From Streptomyces sp. SLBN-118 (GTDB taxonomy: Bacteria; Actinomycetota; Actinomycetes; Streptomycetales; Streptomycetaceae), in NCBI RefSeq assembly GCF_006715635.1, contig NZ_VFNP01000002.1, positions 2,604,001 to 2,668,000 of the forward strand: a DNA stretch of 64,000 nt. The letters run 5' to 3'. The notes beneath the pieces were generated by a model. It was not told the origin of the DNA. It made no database searches and was given only the letters and a program-made list of their open reading frames with translations. Positions 43,998 to 52,848 of this stretch are shown one piece after another (within the stretch, counting starts at the first letter, position 1; each line of letters opens with the position of its first letter). Made by a program: the position numbers and the translations under genes.

Positions 43998-45194
43998 TCA
44001 GGAGCGGAAACCCTGTCCCGCGCTGCGCACACCCAGGTCGAGCAGCGCGCGGTCGCTCCCGCGGCCGCCGATCACCGCCAGCCCCACAGGCAGTCCGTCC
44101 ACCGTCATCCGCGGAAGCACCAGGCACGGCAGACCCGCACCGCTCGCCGGGCAGGTGAGGCGGAACGTCGCCTGCCGGGTGGCGGCCTTGCGAGCGCTGT
44201 CCTCGTCGGGCAGCGGCGCCGGTCCGCTCGCGGCAGGCAGGAGCAGCACGGCGTCGTCCGGCAGAGCCGCGAGCAGGTCGCGGGCCGTGCGGTGGACCAC
44301 TTCCTCCGCGGCGGTCCGCTCCTCGGGGGTGACCGCGGCGGCGCGGGCGAACCGGGCCTCGACGCCGGGCCCGAGCGTCCCGGGGTGAGTGCTCACCCAG
44401 GCCCCGTCGCACTCCCACACCTCCGCCGCCTGAGCCGTCGCGAAGGCCACCGCCCGCTGAGCCGGATCGCCTCCCGGAGACGGGACTTCCTCGGTCTTCA
44501 GGCCGAGGCACTCGGCCAGTTCCGCCGCCGCCCGGCCGAAGGCCTCACGTACTCCCGCGTCGGCGAGCGCGACGAGGTCCCTCGCCACCAGGGCTGTACG
44601 GAAAGGGCGTTGGGCCTCGGCGCCCCCTGCGGGCAGCAGTACGTCGCCCAGCCGTGCCAGCGTGCTCGCGTCCCGCGCGAGCCAGGCGACCGTGTCGAAG
44701 GAGGGGGCCAGCGGCAGCATTCCGGTGGCGGGGACGGCGCCGTGAGTGGGCCGCAGGGCGTGGAGACCGCAGTACGAGGCGGGCACCCGGATCGATCCTG
44801 CGGTGTCGCTGCCGAGCCCGGCGTCGGCCTGGCCGAGGGCGACCGCGGCGGCCGGCCCGCCGGAGGAGCCGCCGGGGACCCGGCCGGGTGCTGCCGGGTT
44901 GGGCGGGGTGCCGTAGTGCGCGTTCGTCCCGCCCAGGCTGTAGGCGAATTCGTCGGTCTGCGCGATGCCGGTCACGTCGGCTCCCGCGGCCAGCAGGGTG
45001 CCCACGGCCCACGAGTGCGCTCTCTGGGGTTCCGCCTCGGCCAGCCAGGCAGGATTGCCCGCCCCGAGCCGGTGACCGGCGACGGCGTGCACGTCCTTGA
45101 CCGCCAGCCGTACGCCGCGCAGCGGGCCGCTTCCGGACCCGGCGACCAGCGGGTTGCCGCGCTCGCGCCAGATCGCGGTTTCTGTCGTCGCCAT
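43998..45194 (-). CDS. Amidase signature family hydrolase
   Basis: This 398-residue protein has the Ser-Ser-Lys triad of the family: lysine in RLAVKDVHAVAG (about 30), PGGSSGGPAAAVALG for the cis serine, and GSDTAGSIRVPASY for the nucleophile. It would hydrolyse small amides. The substrate is unknown, and similarity to AtzF or plant AMI1-type enzymes is possible given the compact size. The ATG at 45194 has GAGGAG six or seven bases upstream. No partner gene is obvious. Confidence 0.88.
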   Translation of the reverse strand: MATTETAIWRERGNPLVAGSGSGPLRGVRLAVKDVHAVAGHRLGAGNPAWLAEAEPQRAHSWAVGTLLAAGADVTGIAQTDEFAYSLGGTNAHYGTPPNPAAPGRVPGGSSGGPAAAVALGQADAGLGSDTAGSIRVPASYCGLHALRPTHGAVPATGMLPLAPSFDTVAWLARDASTLARLGDVLLPAGGAEAQRPFRTALVARDLVALADAGVREAFGRAAAELAECLGLKTEEVPSPGGDPAQRAVAFATAQAAEVWECDGAWVSTHPGTLGPGVEARFARAAAVTPEERTAAEEVVHRTARDLLAALPDDAVLLLPAASGPAPLPDEDSARKAATRQATFRLTCPASGAGLPCLVLPRMTVDGLPVGLAVIGGRGSDRALLDLGVRSAGQGFRS

Positions 45195-45290
45195 CAGGAC
45201 TCCTCGGGACGCCGTCGTGGCGTTCGAGCATCTCAGAGCCCTGTCCGGCAATTAAGGACAAAACACCTGCCGGAGTGCGGTACGCCCTGA

Positions 45291-46436
45291 CTACGCCTCA
45301 CGCCGGAGCAGCAGCAGCGCGCGGTCGTCGTTGACGTCCTTCGCGACCGCCTCGATCAGATGCCAGGCCGCGCCCTCGAACCCGGAGGCGACATAACGGT
45401 CGGCCTCGCCGGTCAGGCGGTCTATACCCTCGCTGATGTCACGGCCCGACGCCTCCACCAGGCCGTCGGTGAAGAGCATCAGTACGTCGCCGGGGCGCAA
45501 CGAGCCCTTGACCGGGTCGAACTGTGCCCCGTCGTACACCCCGAGGAGCGGACCGTCGGCGCCCTTCTCCTCCCAGCGGCCGCTGCCCGCGTGCAGCTGG
45601 AGCGCGGGCAGATGGCCGGCAGAGAACAGTTCGTAGTCGCCCGAGTCCAGGTCCAGGACGAGATGGACCGAGGTCGCGAACCCCTCGTCCCAGTCCTGGC
45701 GGAGCAGATAGCCGTTGGCCGCGGTCAGGAAGCCGTGCGGCGGCAGCGAACCGAGCAGCCCCCCGAACGCGCCGGACAGCAGCAGCGCCCGCGAGGCCGC
45801 GTCCATGCCCTTGCCCGAGACGTCGGTGAGGATGACCTCCAGGGTGCGGCCGCCGTTCGTGCGGGCCGCGACCACGAAGTCCCCGGAGAAGGACTGCCCG
45901 CCGGCCGGGCGCAGCGACATCTCGCGGTGCCAGCCCTTGGGGAGCCGGGGCAGGGCGCTCTGCACCCTGATGCGTTCGCGCAGGTCGAAGAGCATCGTTC
46001 CGCCGCGCCGCCAGGGCACTCCGACCCGGGCGCGGAACTGGGCTATCAGCAGTCCGAAGAAGCCGCAGGCCGCGACGGTGAGGACCGTTCCCGGGGTGAC
46101 GCGCGCCGGACCGTCGCTGTAGGGGCCGAGCGTGACCGACTCGACGATCAGCGCCGCCGCTGCCGTCGCGTAGAGACTAAGCAGGCTCGCCGGACGCAGC
46201 AGCAGACCGCCCGCCACGATCGGCAGGACGAGGGCCGCCGGGGAGACCCAGAGGGGCACCACGACCGTGCCCCACGTGAAGGCCGGGATCGTCAGCAGCA
46301 GCCCGGCGAGCGCGATCCAGTCGGAGCCGTCGCCGCGGAAGTAGTCGACCCCGGACTTGCGCAGCGCGATACGGCCCCGGTGCACGGCTTTCCGCAACCG
46401 GGCCGTGAACGAGTCTGCTGCAGAGCCGCGGGCCAT
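45291..46436 (-). CDS. Membrane PP2C/SpoIIE-type serine phosphatase
   Basis: This 381-residue protein has four predicted membrane helices (about 35-135: WIALAGLLLTIPAFTWGTVV, PAALVLPIVAGGLLL, LSLYATAAAALIVES, VLTVAACGFFGLLIA). A SpoIIE-like phosphatase domain follows (about 170-380) with the metal-binding acids in FSGDFVVAAR, LTDVSGKGMDAA and LFTDGLVEA. Such proteins usually dephosphorylate anti-anti-sigma factors. No partner lies beside it. The ATG at 46436 has TAGGGT (46445-46450, - strand) eight bases upstream, fitting a near-leaderless mRNA. Confidence 0.9.
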   Translation of the reverse strand: MARGSAADSFTARLRKAVHRGRIALRKSGVDYFRGDGSDWIALAGLLLTIPAFTWGTVVVPLWVSPAALVLPIVAGGLLLRPASLLSLYATAAAALIVESVTLGPYSDGPARVTPGTVLTVAACGFFGLLIAQFRARVGVPWRRGGTMLFDLRERIRVQSALPRLPKGWHREMSLRPAGGQSFSGDFVVAARTNGGRTLEVILTDVSGKGMDAASRALLLSGAFGGLLGSLPPHGFLTAANGYLLRQDWDEGFATSVHLVLDLDSGDYELFSAGHLPALQLHAGSGRWEEKGADGPLLGVYDGAQFDPVKGSLRPGDVLMLFTDGLVEASGRDISEGIDRLTGEADRYVASGFEGAAWHLIEAVAKDVNDDRALLLLRREA

Positions 46437-46542
46437 TGCCGTGGACCCTATCCACCCGCCCGCCTCCCGTGCAGGGGGACCCCGGTGACAATGCGTTCGA
46501 AATCGGGTCGCCGCGGCGCCGTTGCCCTGGTAGGCATGGCAT

Positions 46543-47778
46543 ATGACGATCGAACTTCGCGTATTGCGCAGTACCGAATGGGACCACTGGTACGGCAAGT
46601 TGGAGCGGGCGTTCGGTGGTGTGCCCGAGCCCCCTGAGGAGCGTGAGCTTTATCATGCGCTGACCGAGCACGAGCGCTCCATCGGCGCCTGGGACGGCGA
46701 CGAGTGCGTCGGGACGGCAGGGGCGTTCACGTTCGGGGTCTCGGTGCCGGGCGGCGCGATGGTGCCCGCCGCGGGCGTGACGATGGTCAGCGTGGCCGCG
46801 ACACACCGCCGTCGCGGGGTGCTCACCTCGATGATGCGCCGCCAGCTCGACAACGTACGCGGCTGGGGCGAGCCGATCGCCGTCCTCACGGCGTCCGAAC
46901 CGGAGATCTACGAACGGTTCGGCTACGGCCTCGGGACCCAGCAGATCTCCCTGACGATCGACACCGTCCGGGGACGGATCGCTCCCCCTCTCCCCGAGGG
47001 CGCGGACGCGGTCCGGCTGCGCTTCGCGGACGTCGCCGACGTCGCGCGGGAGTGCGAGGCGGTGTACGTGCGCAGCATCGGAACGCGGCCCGGCATGCTT
47101 GCCCGCAGGCCCGGCTGGGAGCAGTTGCCGCTGCTCGACCCGGAGTCCCAGCGGCAGGGCGCCTCGCCGATGCAGTGCGTGGTCGCCGAGCGAGAGGGCG
47201 AAATCGTCGGTTTCGTACGCTTCCACACCAAGCCGGACTGGGATGCGAACGGCCCCAAGGGCAGCGTCGCACTGCGGCACATCGAGGCGCTCGACCCGGT
47301 GACGTACGCCGTGCTGTGGCGCTTCCTGTTCGACATCGACCTGACGGTGCAGGTGGTGGCGCGCAACCGGCCGGTGGACGATCCCCTGCTGCATCTGGTC
47401 AATGACATTCGGCGATGCGAAGTGCGGGTGCGGGACGGCATGTTCGTACGGCTCGTGGAGGTTGGCGTGGCGCTGGAGGCGCGCACGTACCAGACGCCGG
47501 TGGACGTCGTCTTCGACGTCGACGACGCCTTCTGCCCCTGGAACGCGGGGCGTTGGCGGCTGACCGGCGACCACAAGGGCGCGTCCTGCAAGCGGACCGA
47601 GGACGACGCCGATCTGGCGCTGTCCGTACGGGAGTTGGGCGCGGCCTATCTGGGCGGGGTGTCGCTTTCGGCGCTGGCGGGGGCGGGGAGGGTGCGGGAG
47701 CTGCGGCAGGGGGCGCTGGCCGAGGCGTCGGTGGCGTTCGGCAGTGACCTGGCGCCCTGGTTGCCGCACGGTTTCTGA
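46543..47778 (+). CDS. Eis-family GNAT N-acetyltransferase
   Basis: This 411-residue protein has an N-terminal GNAT domain with the acetyl-CoA motif VSVAATHRRRGVLTSMMRRQ (V-x-x-x-x-RRRG-x-x), a central second GNAT-like domain and a C-terminal SCP2-like region ending at a C-terminal aromatic (PWLPHGF), as in mycobacterial Eis. Eis enzymes acetylate aminoglycosides and protein lysines at several positions. The natural substrate here is unknown. TAGGCA (46531-46536) ends six bases before the ATG. Confidence 0.88.
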   Translation: MTIELRVLRSTEWDHWYGKLERAFGGVPEPPEERELYHALTEHERSIGAWDGDECVGTAGAFTFGVSVPGGAMVPAAGVTMVSVAATHRRRGVLTSMMRRQLDNVRGWGEPIAVLTASEPEIYERFGYGLGTQQISLTIDTVRGRIAPPLPEGADAVRLRFADVADVARECEAVYVRSIGTRPGMLARRPGWEQLPLLDPESQRQGASPMQCVVAEREGEIVGFVRFHTKPDWDANGPKGSVALRHIEALDPVTYAVLWRFLFDIDLTVQVVARNRPVDDPLLHLVNDIRRCEVRVRDGMFVRLVEVGVALEARTYQTPVDVVFDVDDAFCPWNAGRWRLTGDHKGASCKRTEDDADLALSVRELGAAYLGGVSLSALAGAGRVRELRQGALAEASVAFGSDLAPWLPHGF

Positions 47779-47785
47779 GGCAGCG

Positions 47786-48595
47786 TCAGCTTCGCTGGCA
47801 GGCCGGACACCAGAAGAGATTGCGTGCGGCGAGACCGGCGGTGCGGATCTCGCCGCCGCAGACATGGCAGGGCAGGAGTGCCCTTCGGTAGACGTAGACC
47901 TCGCCGCCGTGGTCGTCGACACGCGGCGGGCGGCCCATCGCCTCGGGGGTGTGCTCGGGACGGACCGTGTCGATGCGGTTGTTGCGTACTCCCTCGCGCA
48001 TCAACTCCACGAGATCCGACCAGATCGCGGCCCACTCGCCGTGGGTGAGGTCCTTGCCCGCGCGGTACGGGTCGATGCCGTGCCGGAAGAGGACCTCGGC
48101 GCGGTAGACGTTGCCCACACCCGCGATGATCTTCTGGTCCATGAGCAGTGCGGCGACGGTGGTACGGGAGCGGGAGACGCGGGCCCAGGCGCGGTCCGGA
48201 TCGTCGGCCGGGCGCAGCGGATCGGGCCCCAGCCGCCCGTGTATCGCCGCCTTCTCGCCGTCCGCGATCAGCGCGCAGGCCGTGGGCCCGCGCAGATCGA
48301 CATACGCCGTCGGGTTGGCCAGACGCAGCCGCACGGTGTCGGTCGGCGGCGGCGCGGGCGCGTCGCCGAAGGTGACCTTGCCGAAGAGGCCGAGATGAAT
48401 GTGGACCCAGCCGAGCGGGCCGAAGCCGAGGAAGAGGTGCTTGCCGTGTGCCTCGGTGCTCTCCAGCGGCCGGCCGTCGAGCAGTGCCGCACTGTCGGAG
48501 AACTTCCCCTGCGGGCTGGTCGCCCGCACAGGTCGGCCGCCGAACCTCTCGAAGTGGTCGGCGGCCAGTCGGTGGATCGTATGGCCCTCGGGCAC
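47786..48595 (-). CDS. Fpg/Nei family DNA glycosylase
   Basis: This 269-residue bifunctional glycosylase/AP lyase removes oxidised bases. The catalytic Pro-Glu follows the initiator (MPEGHTIHRLA), a lysine is in AHGKHLFLGF, the helix-two-turn-helix is around MDQKIIAGVGNVYRAEVLF, and the C-terminal zinc finger is CHVCGG ... CPACQ. The MPEGH start groups it with Nei rather than Fpg. The GTG start is two bases after rpiB, so the pair form an operon. Confidence 0.93.
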   Translation of the reverse strand: MPEGHTIHRLAADHFERFGGRPVRATSPQGKFSDSAALLDGRPLESTEAHGKHLFLGFGPLGWVHIHLGLFGKVTFGDAPAPPPTDTVRLRLANPTAYVDLRGPTACALIADGEKAAIHGRLGPDPLRPADDPDRAWARVSRSRTTVAALLMDQKIIAGVGNVYRAEVLFRHGIDPYRAGKDLTHGEWAAIWSDLVELMREGVRNNRIDTVRPEHTPEAMGRPPRVDDHGGEVYVYRRALLPCHVCGGEIRTAGLAARNLFWCPACQRS

Positions 48596-48597
48596 GC

Positions 48598-49086
48598 TCA
48601 GCCCTGCTGCGGGTGGTGGGCCGGGATCGGGGGGAGCTCGCCGGTCTCCTCGTACGCCGAGAGCATCTCGATGCGGCGGGTGTGACGCTCCTCACCGGAG
48701 TACGGGGTAGAGAGGAAGATCTCGACGAACTTCACCGACTCTTCCAGCGTGTGCATCCGGCCGCCGATGGAGATGACGTTCGCGTTGTTGTGCTCACGGC
48801 CGAGCGCGGCGGTCTGCTCGCTCCAGGCGAGCGCGGCGCGCACTCCCTTGACCTTGTTGGCGGCGATCTGCTCGCCGTTGCCGGAGCCGCCGATCACGAT
48901 GCCCAGGCTGTCCGGGTCCGCGGCCGTCTTCTCGGCGGCACGCAGGCAGAACGGGGGGTAGTCGTCCTGGGCGTCATAGATGTGGGGTCCGCAGTCCACG
49001 GGCTCGTGGCCGTGGGCCGTGAGCCACTCGACAAGGTGGTTCTTGAGTTCGAAGCCGGCATGGTCGGAGCCGAGGTACACGCGCAT
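48598..49086 (-). CDS. rpiB: Ribose-5-phosphate isomerase B
   Basis: This 162-residue enzyme interconverts ribose 5-phosphate and ribulose 5-phosphate. GSDHAGFELKNHL opens the protein, and GGSGNGEQIAANKVKGVRAA carries the active-site loop of the actinobacterial form, in which a Glu replaces the Cys of E. coli RpiB. HNNANVISIGGR completes the site. The ATG at 49086 is required by the conserved N-terminus. It is transcribed with the DNA glycosylase gene. Confidence 0.95.
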   Translation of the reverse strand: MRVYLGSDHAGFELKNHLVEWLTAHGHEPVDCGPHIYDAQDDYPPFCLRAAEKTAADPDSLGIVIGGSGNGEQIAANKVKGVRAALAWSEQTAALGREHNNANVISIGGRMHTLEESVKFVEIFLSTPYSGEERHTRRIEMLSAYEETGELPPIPAHHPQQG

Positions 49087-49127
49087 GGTCCGAGTGTGGC
49101 ATGCGGGTGCCCGGGTAGCGGTGACCG

Positions 49128-49501
49128 GGGTCAGGCCCGACACGGTCTTCGCTTTCCTGCTGAACGCGTCCGGTGCGGTCGCCCTGTTCGTGTGGCTGGT
49201 CATCTGCGTCAGGCAGCTGCGGATGCGCGGAATCATCCTGCGCGAGTCGCCCGACAAGCTGATCGTGCGGATGTGGCTCTTCCCGTATCTGACGTGGCTG
49301 ACGATCGGCATGATCGTTTTCGTGCTCGGCTACATGGTCTACGACGGTGGCGACGCGCGGGAGCAGGTGCTGCTGTCGCTGCTGGTGGCGGTGATCGTGG
49401 TGGGCATCGCGGTGGTGCGCCAGTTGCTGGGCAAGGGCGGCGCGGGTGCGGTTGCCGATGCCGATCAGAGCGGCGTGAAGGACTCGGCCCCGTCCTCGTG
49501 A
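49128..49501 (+). pseudogene. C-terminal remnant of an amino-acid permease
   Basis: The translated stretch VRPDTVFAFLLNASGAVALF ... PDKLIVRMWLFPYLTWLTIG lines up along about 110 residues with the last part of the intact permease 270 bp downstream (WRPNDVFMWLLNMIGAIILV ... PSKLVVKMWLYPALTWIALA). Only the final three or so membrane helices remain; the first three quarters are missing. No start or ribosome site fits this piece. The join lies within about 45 bp of the rpiB start, so a deletion probably removed the rest. An open frame extends left to 48980 but that part is antisense to rpiB and not homologous. Confidence 0.75.
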
Positions 49502-49523
49502 GGGGTGAGGGCAGCGTCCTGTG

Positions 49524-49569
49524 AGGAGATCGCCGCCTCGTGCGCGTGCGCACGAGGCGGCGATCTCCT
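49524..49569. terminator. Terminator with perfect 21-bp stem
   Basis: Arms 49524-49544 and 49549-49569 are perfectly complementary with a CGTG loop. It follows the permease remnant and was probably that gene's terminator. Confidence 0.85.
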
Positions 49570-49769
49570 GCCCCAGCGAACGTCGGTCCCGGCGGCCGAT
49601 CGCCCCTGGGGACTTGCCAGTTGATGCGGGAGGGCGGGCCAGGTGAGGTGAGGTTGTGATCACCAGGTGTGAGCATCGTGCCCGTATAGCGGACATCCGT
49701 TCCGCATGAGCGGTACACGCACTCAGACTTGACCTTTCTCCCGTTTCAGCAACTGAACAGGGCACCCCC

Positions 49770-51167
49770 ATGTCTCGGACCTCCGCGCCCGCGCCTGTCG
49801 ACCAGCAGGCCGACACCCCGCTCTCGCACGGACTCAAACAACGCCATCTGTCGATGATCGCCCTTGGAGGCGTCATCGGAGCCGGGCTCTTTGTCGGATC
49901 GGGCGCGGGCATCGCCGCCGCCGGCCCGTCGATCGTCATCGCCTATGCGATCTCCGGCCTCCTCGTCATGCTCGTGATGCGGATGCTCGGCGAGATGTCG
50001 GCGGCGAACCCGGCATCCGGCTCCTTCTCGGTGCACGCCGAGCGGGCGATCGGCCCCTGGGCCGGATTCACGGCGGGCTGGGCGTTCTGGTTCCTGCTCT
50101 GTGTGGCGGTCGGCCTCGAAGGCATCGGCGCGGCGAAGATCATGACGGGCTGGCTTCCCGGCACGCCCGAGTGGGCCTGGGTCGCTCTGTTCATGCTGGT
50201 GTTCTGCGGCACGAACCTGGCTGCCGTGAAGAATTTCGGCGAGTTCGAGTTCTGGTTCGCGGCACTCAAGGTCCTCGCGATCGCGCTCTTCCTGGGCATC
50301 GGCGTACTGGCGATCCTCGGCATCCTGCCCGGCACCGACTCCCCCGGCACCGCCAACCTCACCGGCGAAGGCGGCTTCATGCCGAACGGCACGGAAGGTC
50401 TGGTCGTCGGACTGCTCGCCTCGGTCTTCGCGTACGGCGGCCTGGAGACGGTCACCATCGCCGCGGCCGAGTCCGAGCACCCCGTCCAGGGCGTCGCCAA
50501 GGCCGTGCGTACGGCGATGTGGCGTATCGCGGTCTTCTACATCGGCTCGATGGCGGTCATCGTCACGCTGATCCCGTGGGGCGACCCGAAGGTCGTCACG
50601 AAGGGCCCGTACGTCGCGACGCTGGACCACCTGGGCATCCCCGCGGCCGGTCAGATCATGAACGCGGTCGTGCTGGTGGCCCTCCTCTCGGCGATGAACG
50701 CCAACATCTACGGCGCCTCCCGCATGGCCTCCTCGCTGGTCTCGCGCGGCCAGGGCCCGAAGGCGCTCGGCCGGACCTTCAGCGGGGTGCCGCGCACCGC
50801 GGTGCTGGTGTCGTCCGTCTTCGGCTTCCTGTGCGTACTGCTCAGCTACTGGCGGCCCAACGACGTCTTCATGTGGCTGCTCAACATGATCGGCGCGATC
50901 ATTCTGGTCGTCTGGACCTTTATCGCGGTCTCACAGCTGGTGCTGCGCCGGCGGACCGAGCGCGAGGACCCGTCGAAGCTGGTCGTGAAGATGTGGCTCT
51001 ACCCGGCGCTGACGTGGATCGCGCTGGCGGGCATGGTCGCGGTCTTCGTCCTGATGGCACGGGAGCCGGACACGCGGACACAGCTTTACTACACGGGTGG
51101 ACTGACGGCGGCGCTGGCGGTGATGGGCTACGTCCGCCAGGTGCTGGCGCGCCGCGTCGAGGCCTGA
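49770..51167 (+). CDS. APC-family amino-acid permease
   Basis: This 465-residue protein has 12 predicted membrane helices. The first has the family GGVIGAGLFVGSGAGIAAAGP (Gly-rich substrate site) and the second carries MRMLGEMSAANPASGSFSVHA. These match GABA/aromatic/basic amino-acid permeases of the AAT type. The substrate is not readable. The ATG has a weak AGGG nine bases upstream. A truncated paralogue lies upstream. A strong terminator follows. Confidence 0.9.
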   Translation: MSRTSAPAPVDQQADTPLSHGLKQRHLSMIALGGVIGAGLFVGSGAGIAAAGPSIVIAYAISGLLVMLVMRMLGEMSAANPASGSFSVHAERAIGPWAGFTAGWAFWFLLCVAVGLEGIGAAKIMTGWLPGTPEWAWVALFMLVFCGTNLAAVKNFGEFEFWFAALKVLAIALFLGIGVLAILGILPGTDSPGTANLTGEGGFMPNGTEGLVVGLLASVFAYGGLETVTIAAAESEHPVQGVAKAVRTAMWRIAVFYIGSMAVIVTLIPWGDPKVVTKGPYVATLDHLGIPAAGQIMNAVVLVALLSAMNANIYGASRMASSLVSRGQGPKALGRTFSGVPRTAVLVSSVFGFLCVLLSYWRPNDVFMWLLNMIGAIILVVWTFIAVSQLVLRRRTEREDPSKLVVKMWLYPALTWIALAGMVAVFVLMAREPDTRTQLYYTGGLTAALAVMGYVRQVLARRVEA

Positions 51168-51197
51168 GCCTCAATCCCCCGGACCCCCGGTTCCCCG

Positions 51198-51234
51198 TCG
51201 CCGGGCGGGCTTGATCCTCAAGCCCGCCCGGCGA
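51198..51234 (+). terminator. Terminator of the permease gene
   Basis: A perfect 17-base stem (51198-51214 with 51218-51234), three-base loop TCC, followed by TCTT. Confidence 0.88.
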
Positions 51235-51249
51235 TCTTCGTATGCTCTC

Positions 51250-51283
51250 TTGCTGCTAGTGTGCACTTGCATATGATGTGCAA
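51250..51283 (+). promoter_or_regulatory. sodF promoter with overlapping candidate Nur box
   Basis: The -35 TTGCTG (51250-51255) and -10 TATGAT (51272-51277) are separated by 16 bases. The palindrome TTGCA-N7-TGCAA (51267-51283) overlaps the -10. It closely fits the nickel-Nur pattern tGCaa-N5-ttGCA known from S. coelicolor sodF, so nickel would repress this gene. Confidence 0.7.
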
Positions 51284-51308
51284 TAAGCAGCGGGGGGGCC
51301 GGACGAAC

Positions 51309-51944
51309 ATGGCCATGTACACGCTTCCCGAACTTCCCTATGACTACGCGGCACTCGAACCGGTCATCAGCCCGCAGATCATCGAGCTTCACCACGACAA
51401 GCACCACGCCGCCTACGTCAAGGGCGCCAACGACACCCTGGAGCAGCTCGCAGAGGCCCGTGACAAGGAGGCATGGGGGGCGATCAACGGCCTGGAGAAG
51501 AACCTTGCCTTCCATCTCTCCGGCCACATCCTGCACTCGATCTACTGGCACAACATGACCGGCGACGGCGGCGGCGAGCCGCTGGCAGCCGACGGCGTCG
51601 GCGACCTCGCGGACGCCGTCGCCGAGTCCTTCGGCTCCTTCGCCAAGTTCAAGTCCCAGCTGACCAGGGCCTCGGCGACCACCCAGGGTTCGGGCTGGGG
51701 CGTTCTCGCGTACGAGCCGGTCAGCGGGCGCCTGATCGTCGAGCAGGTCTACGACCACCAGGGCAACGTCGGCCAGGGCTCGATCCCGATCCTGGTCTTC
51801 GACGCCTGGGAGCACGCGTTCTACCTTCAGTACAAGAACCAGAAGGTGGACTTCATCGAGGCGATGTGGCAGGTCGTCAACTGGCCGGACGTGGCGCGGC
51901 GTTACGACCGGGCCAAGGGGAGTACGCCGCTCATCACCCAGTGA
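51309..51944 (+). CDS. sodF: Iron-type superoxide dismutase
   Basis: This 211-residue Fe/Mn-family dismutase converts superoxide to peroxide and oxygen. Metal ligands are visible in [12 protein letters not shown] (His), [12 protein letters not shown] (His), [14 protein letters not shown] (Asp and His). The N-terminus [20 protein letters not shown] matches the usual Streptomyces SodF start, so the ATG at 51309 is chosen over a frame starting at 51261 inside the operator. In Streptomyces SodF is made when nickel is too scarce for the nickel enzyme SodN. Confidence 0.95.
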   Translation: MAMYTLPELPYDYAALEPVISPQIIELHHDKHHAAYVKGANDTLEQLAEARDKEAWGAINGLEKNLAFHLSGHILHSIYWHNMTGDGGGEPLAADGVGDLADAVAESFGSFAKFKSQLTRASATTQGSGWGVLAYEPVSGRLIVEQVYDHQGNVGQGSIPILVFDAWEHAFYLQYKNQKVDFIEAMWQVVNWPDVARRYDRAKGSTPLITQ

Positions 51945-52009
51945 ACCGGGCAGCCTGAAGCGTCCCGCCCGTGATCGTCTTCTCAGCCTTCACGTGCGGG
52001 CGGAATGAC

Positions 52010-52048
52010 GAAGGACCCCTGCGAGAACCTGACTCGCAGGGGTCCTTC
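52010..52048. terminator. Bidirectional terminator, 16-bp stem
   Basis: Arms 52010-52025 and 52033-52048 pair perfectly around a seven-base loop between the converging sodF and oxidoreductase genes. Confidence 0.88.
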
Positions 52049-52069
52049 CATGAGCAAGGGGCAAAGAGG

Positions 52070-52714
52070 TCAGTCGAAGATCGGGCCTTGTGTGCGGGTG
52101 CGCTTGATCTCGTAGAAACCGGGGATGGACGCGACCATCAAGGTGCCGTCCCAGAGCTTGGCCGCCTCCTCGCCCTTCGGCGCCGGCGTGACGACCGGCC
52201 CGAAGAACGCGAGTTGCTCGCCGTCCGAGCCCGGGACCGCGATGACCGGGGTGCCGACGTCCTGGCCGACCTTGTCGATGCCCTCCTTGTGGGAGGCGCG
52301 CAGCTCGGTGTCGTACGCGTCGGAGTCGGCGTACTCGATCAGCTCGGCCGGGAGGCCCACCTCCTCCAGCGCACCGATGATGGCCTCGCGGGTCGAGCCC
52401 TCGCCGCGGTTGTGGAAGCGGGTGCCGAGAGCGGTGTAGAGGTCTCCGAGCACCTCGTCACCGTGCTTCTGCTGCGCGGCGATGACGACCCGGACCGGTC
52501 CCCATGCCTGCTGTATGAGCTCGCGGTACTTCTCGGAGAGCTCGTCGAGCTTGGGCTCGTTCAGGACCGCCAGGCTCATCACATGCCAGCGGACCTCGAC
52601 GTCCCGGACCTTCTCCACTTCGAGCATCCAGCGCGAGGTCATCCACGCCCAGGGGCACACGGGGTCGAACCAGAAGTCGACGGGGGTCTTGCCGGTCTGA
52701 CCGCTTTCGGACAT
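52070..52714 (-). CDS. Mycothiol-dependent Rv2466c-like oxidoreductase, CPWA variant
   Basis: This 214-residue DsbA-fold protein is very like M. tuberculosis Rv2466c (DFWFDPVCPWAWMTSRW, EVRWHVMSLAVLNEPKLDEL, VGTPVIAVPG, AFFGPVVTPAPKGEEAAKLW). Rv2466c has a CPWC active site and uses mycothiol to reduce substrates. Here the second cysteine is Ala (C20-P-W-A23), so only a monothiol mechanism is open to it. The ATG has AAGGAGAG close upstream. It faces sodF across a shared terminator. Confidence 0.88.
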   Translation of the reverse strand: MSESGQTGKTPVDFWFDPVCPWAWMTSRWMLEVEKVRDVEVRWHVMSLAVLNEPKLDELSEKYRELIQQAWGPVRVVIAAQQKHGDEVLGDLYTALGTRFHNRGEGSTREAIIGALEEVGLPAELIEYADSDAYDTELRASHKEGIDKVGQDVGTPVIAVPGSDGEQLAFFGPVVTPAPKGEEAAKLWDGTLMVASIPGFYEIKRTRTQGPIFD

Positions 52715-52848
52715 TTCTCTCCTTGTTGTGACGCCACGTACGCCTCAAACGGACAACACCGATGGTCAGCGGACGATTCCCGGACGCACCCCGCTCAGGT
52801 GCGCATGCGAGGATCGGTCCTGTCCGAACGAGACACGAAGGAGTGCCC

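Noticed and set aside
48980..49127. Left extension of the permease-like frame towards 48980
   Set aside because: This part is antisense to rpiB and has no likeness to the permease. Only 49128-49501 aligns.
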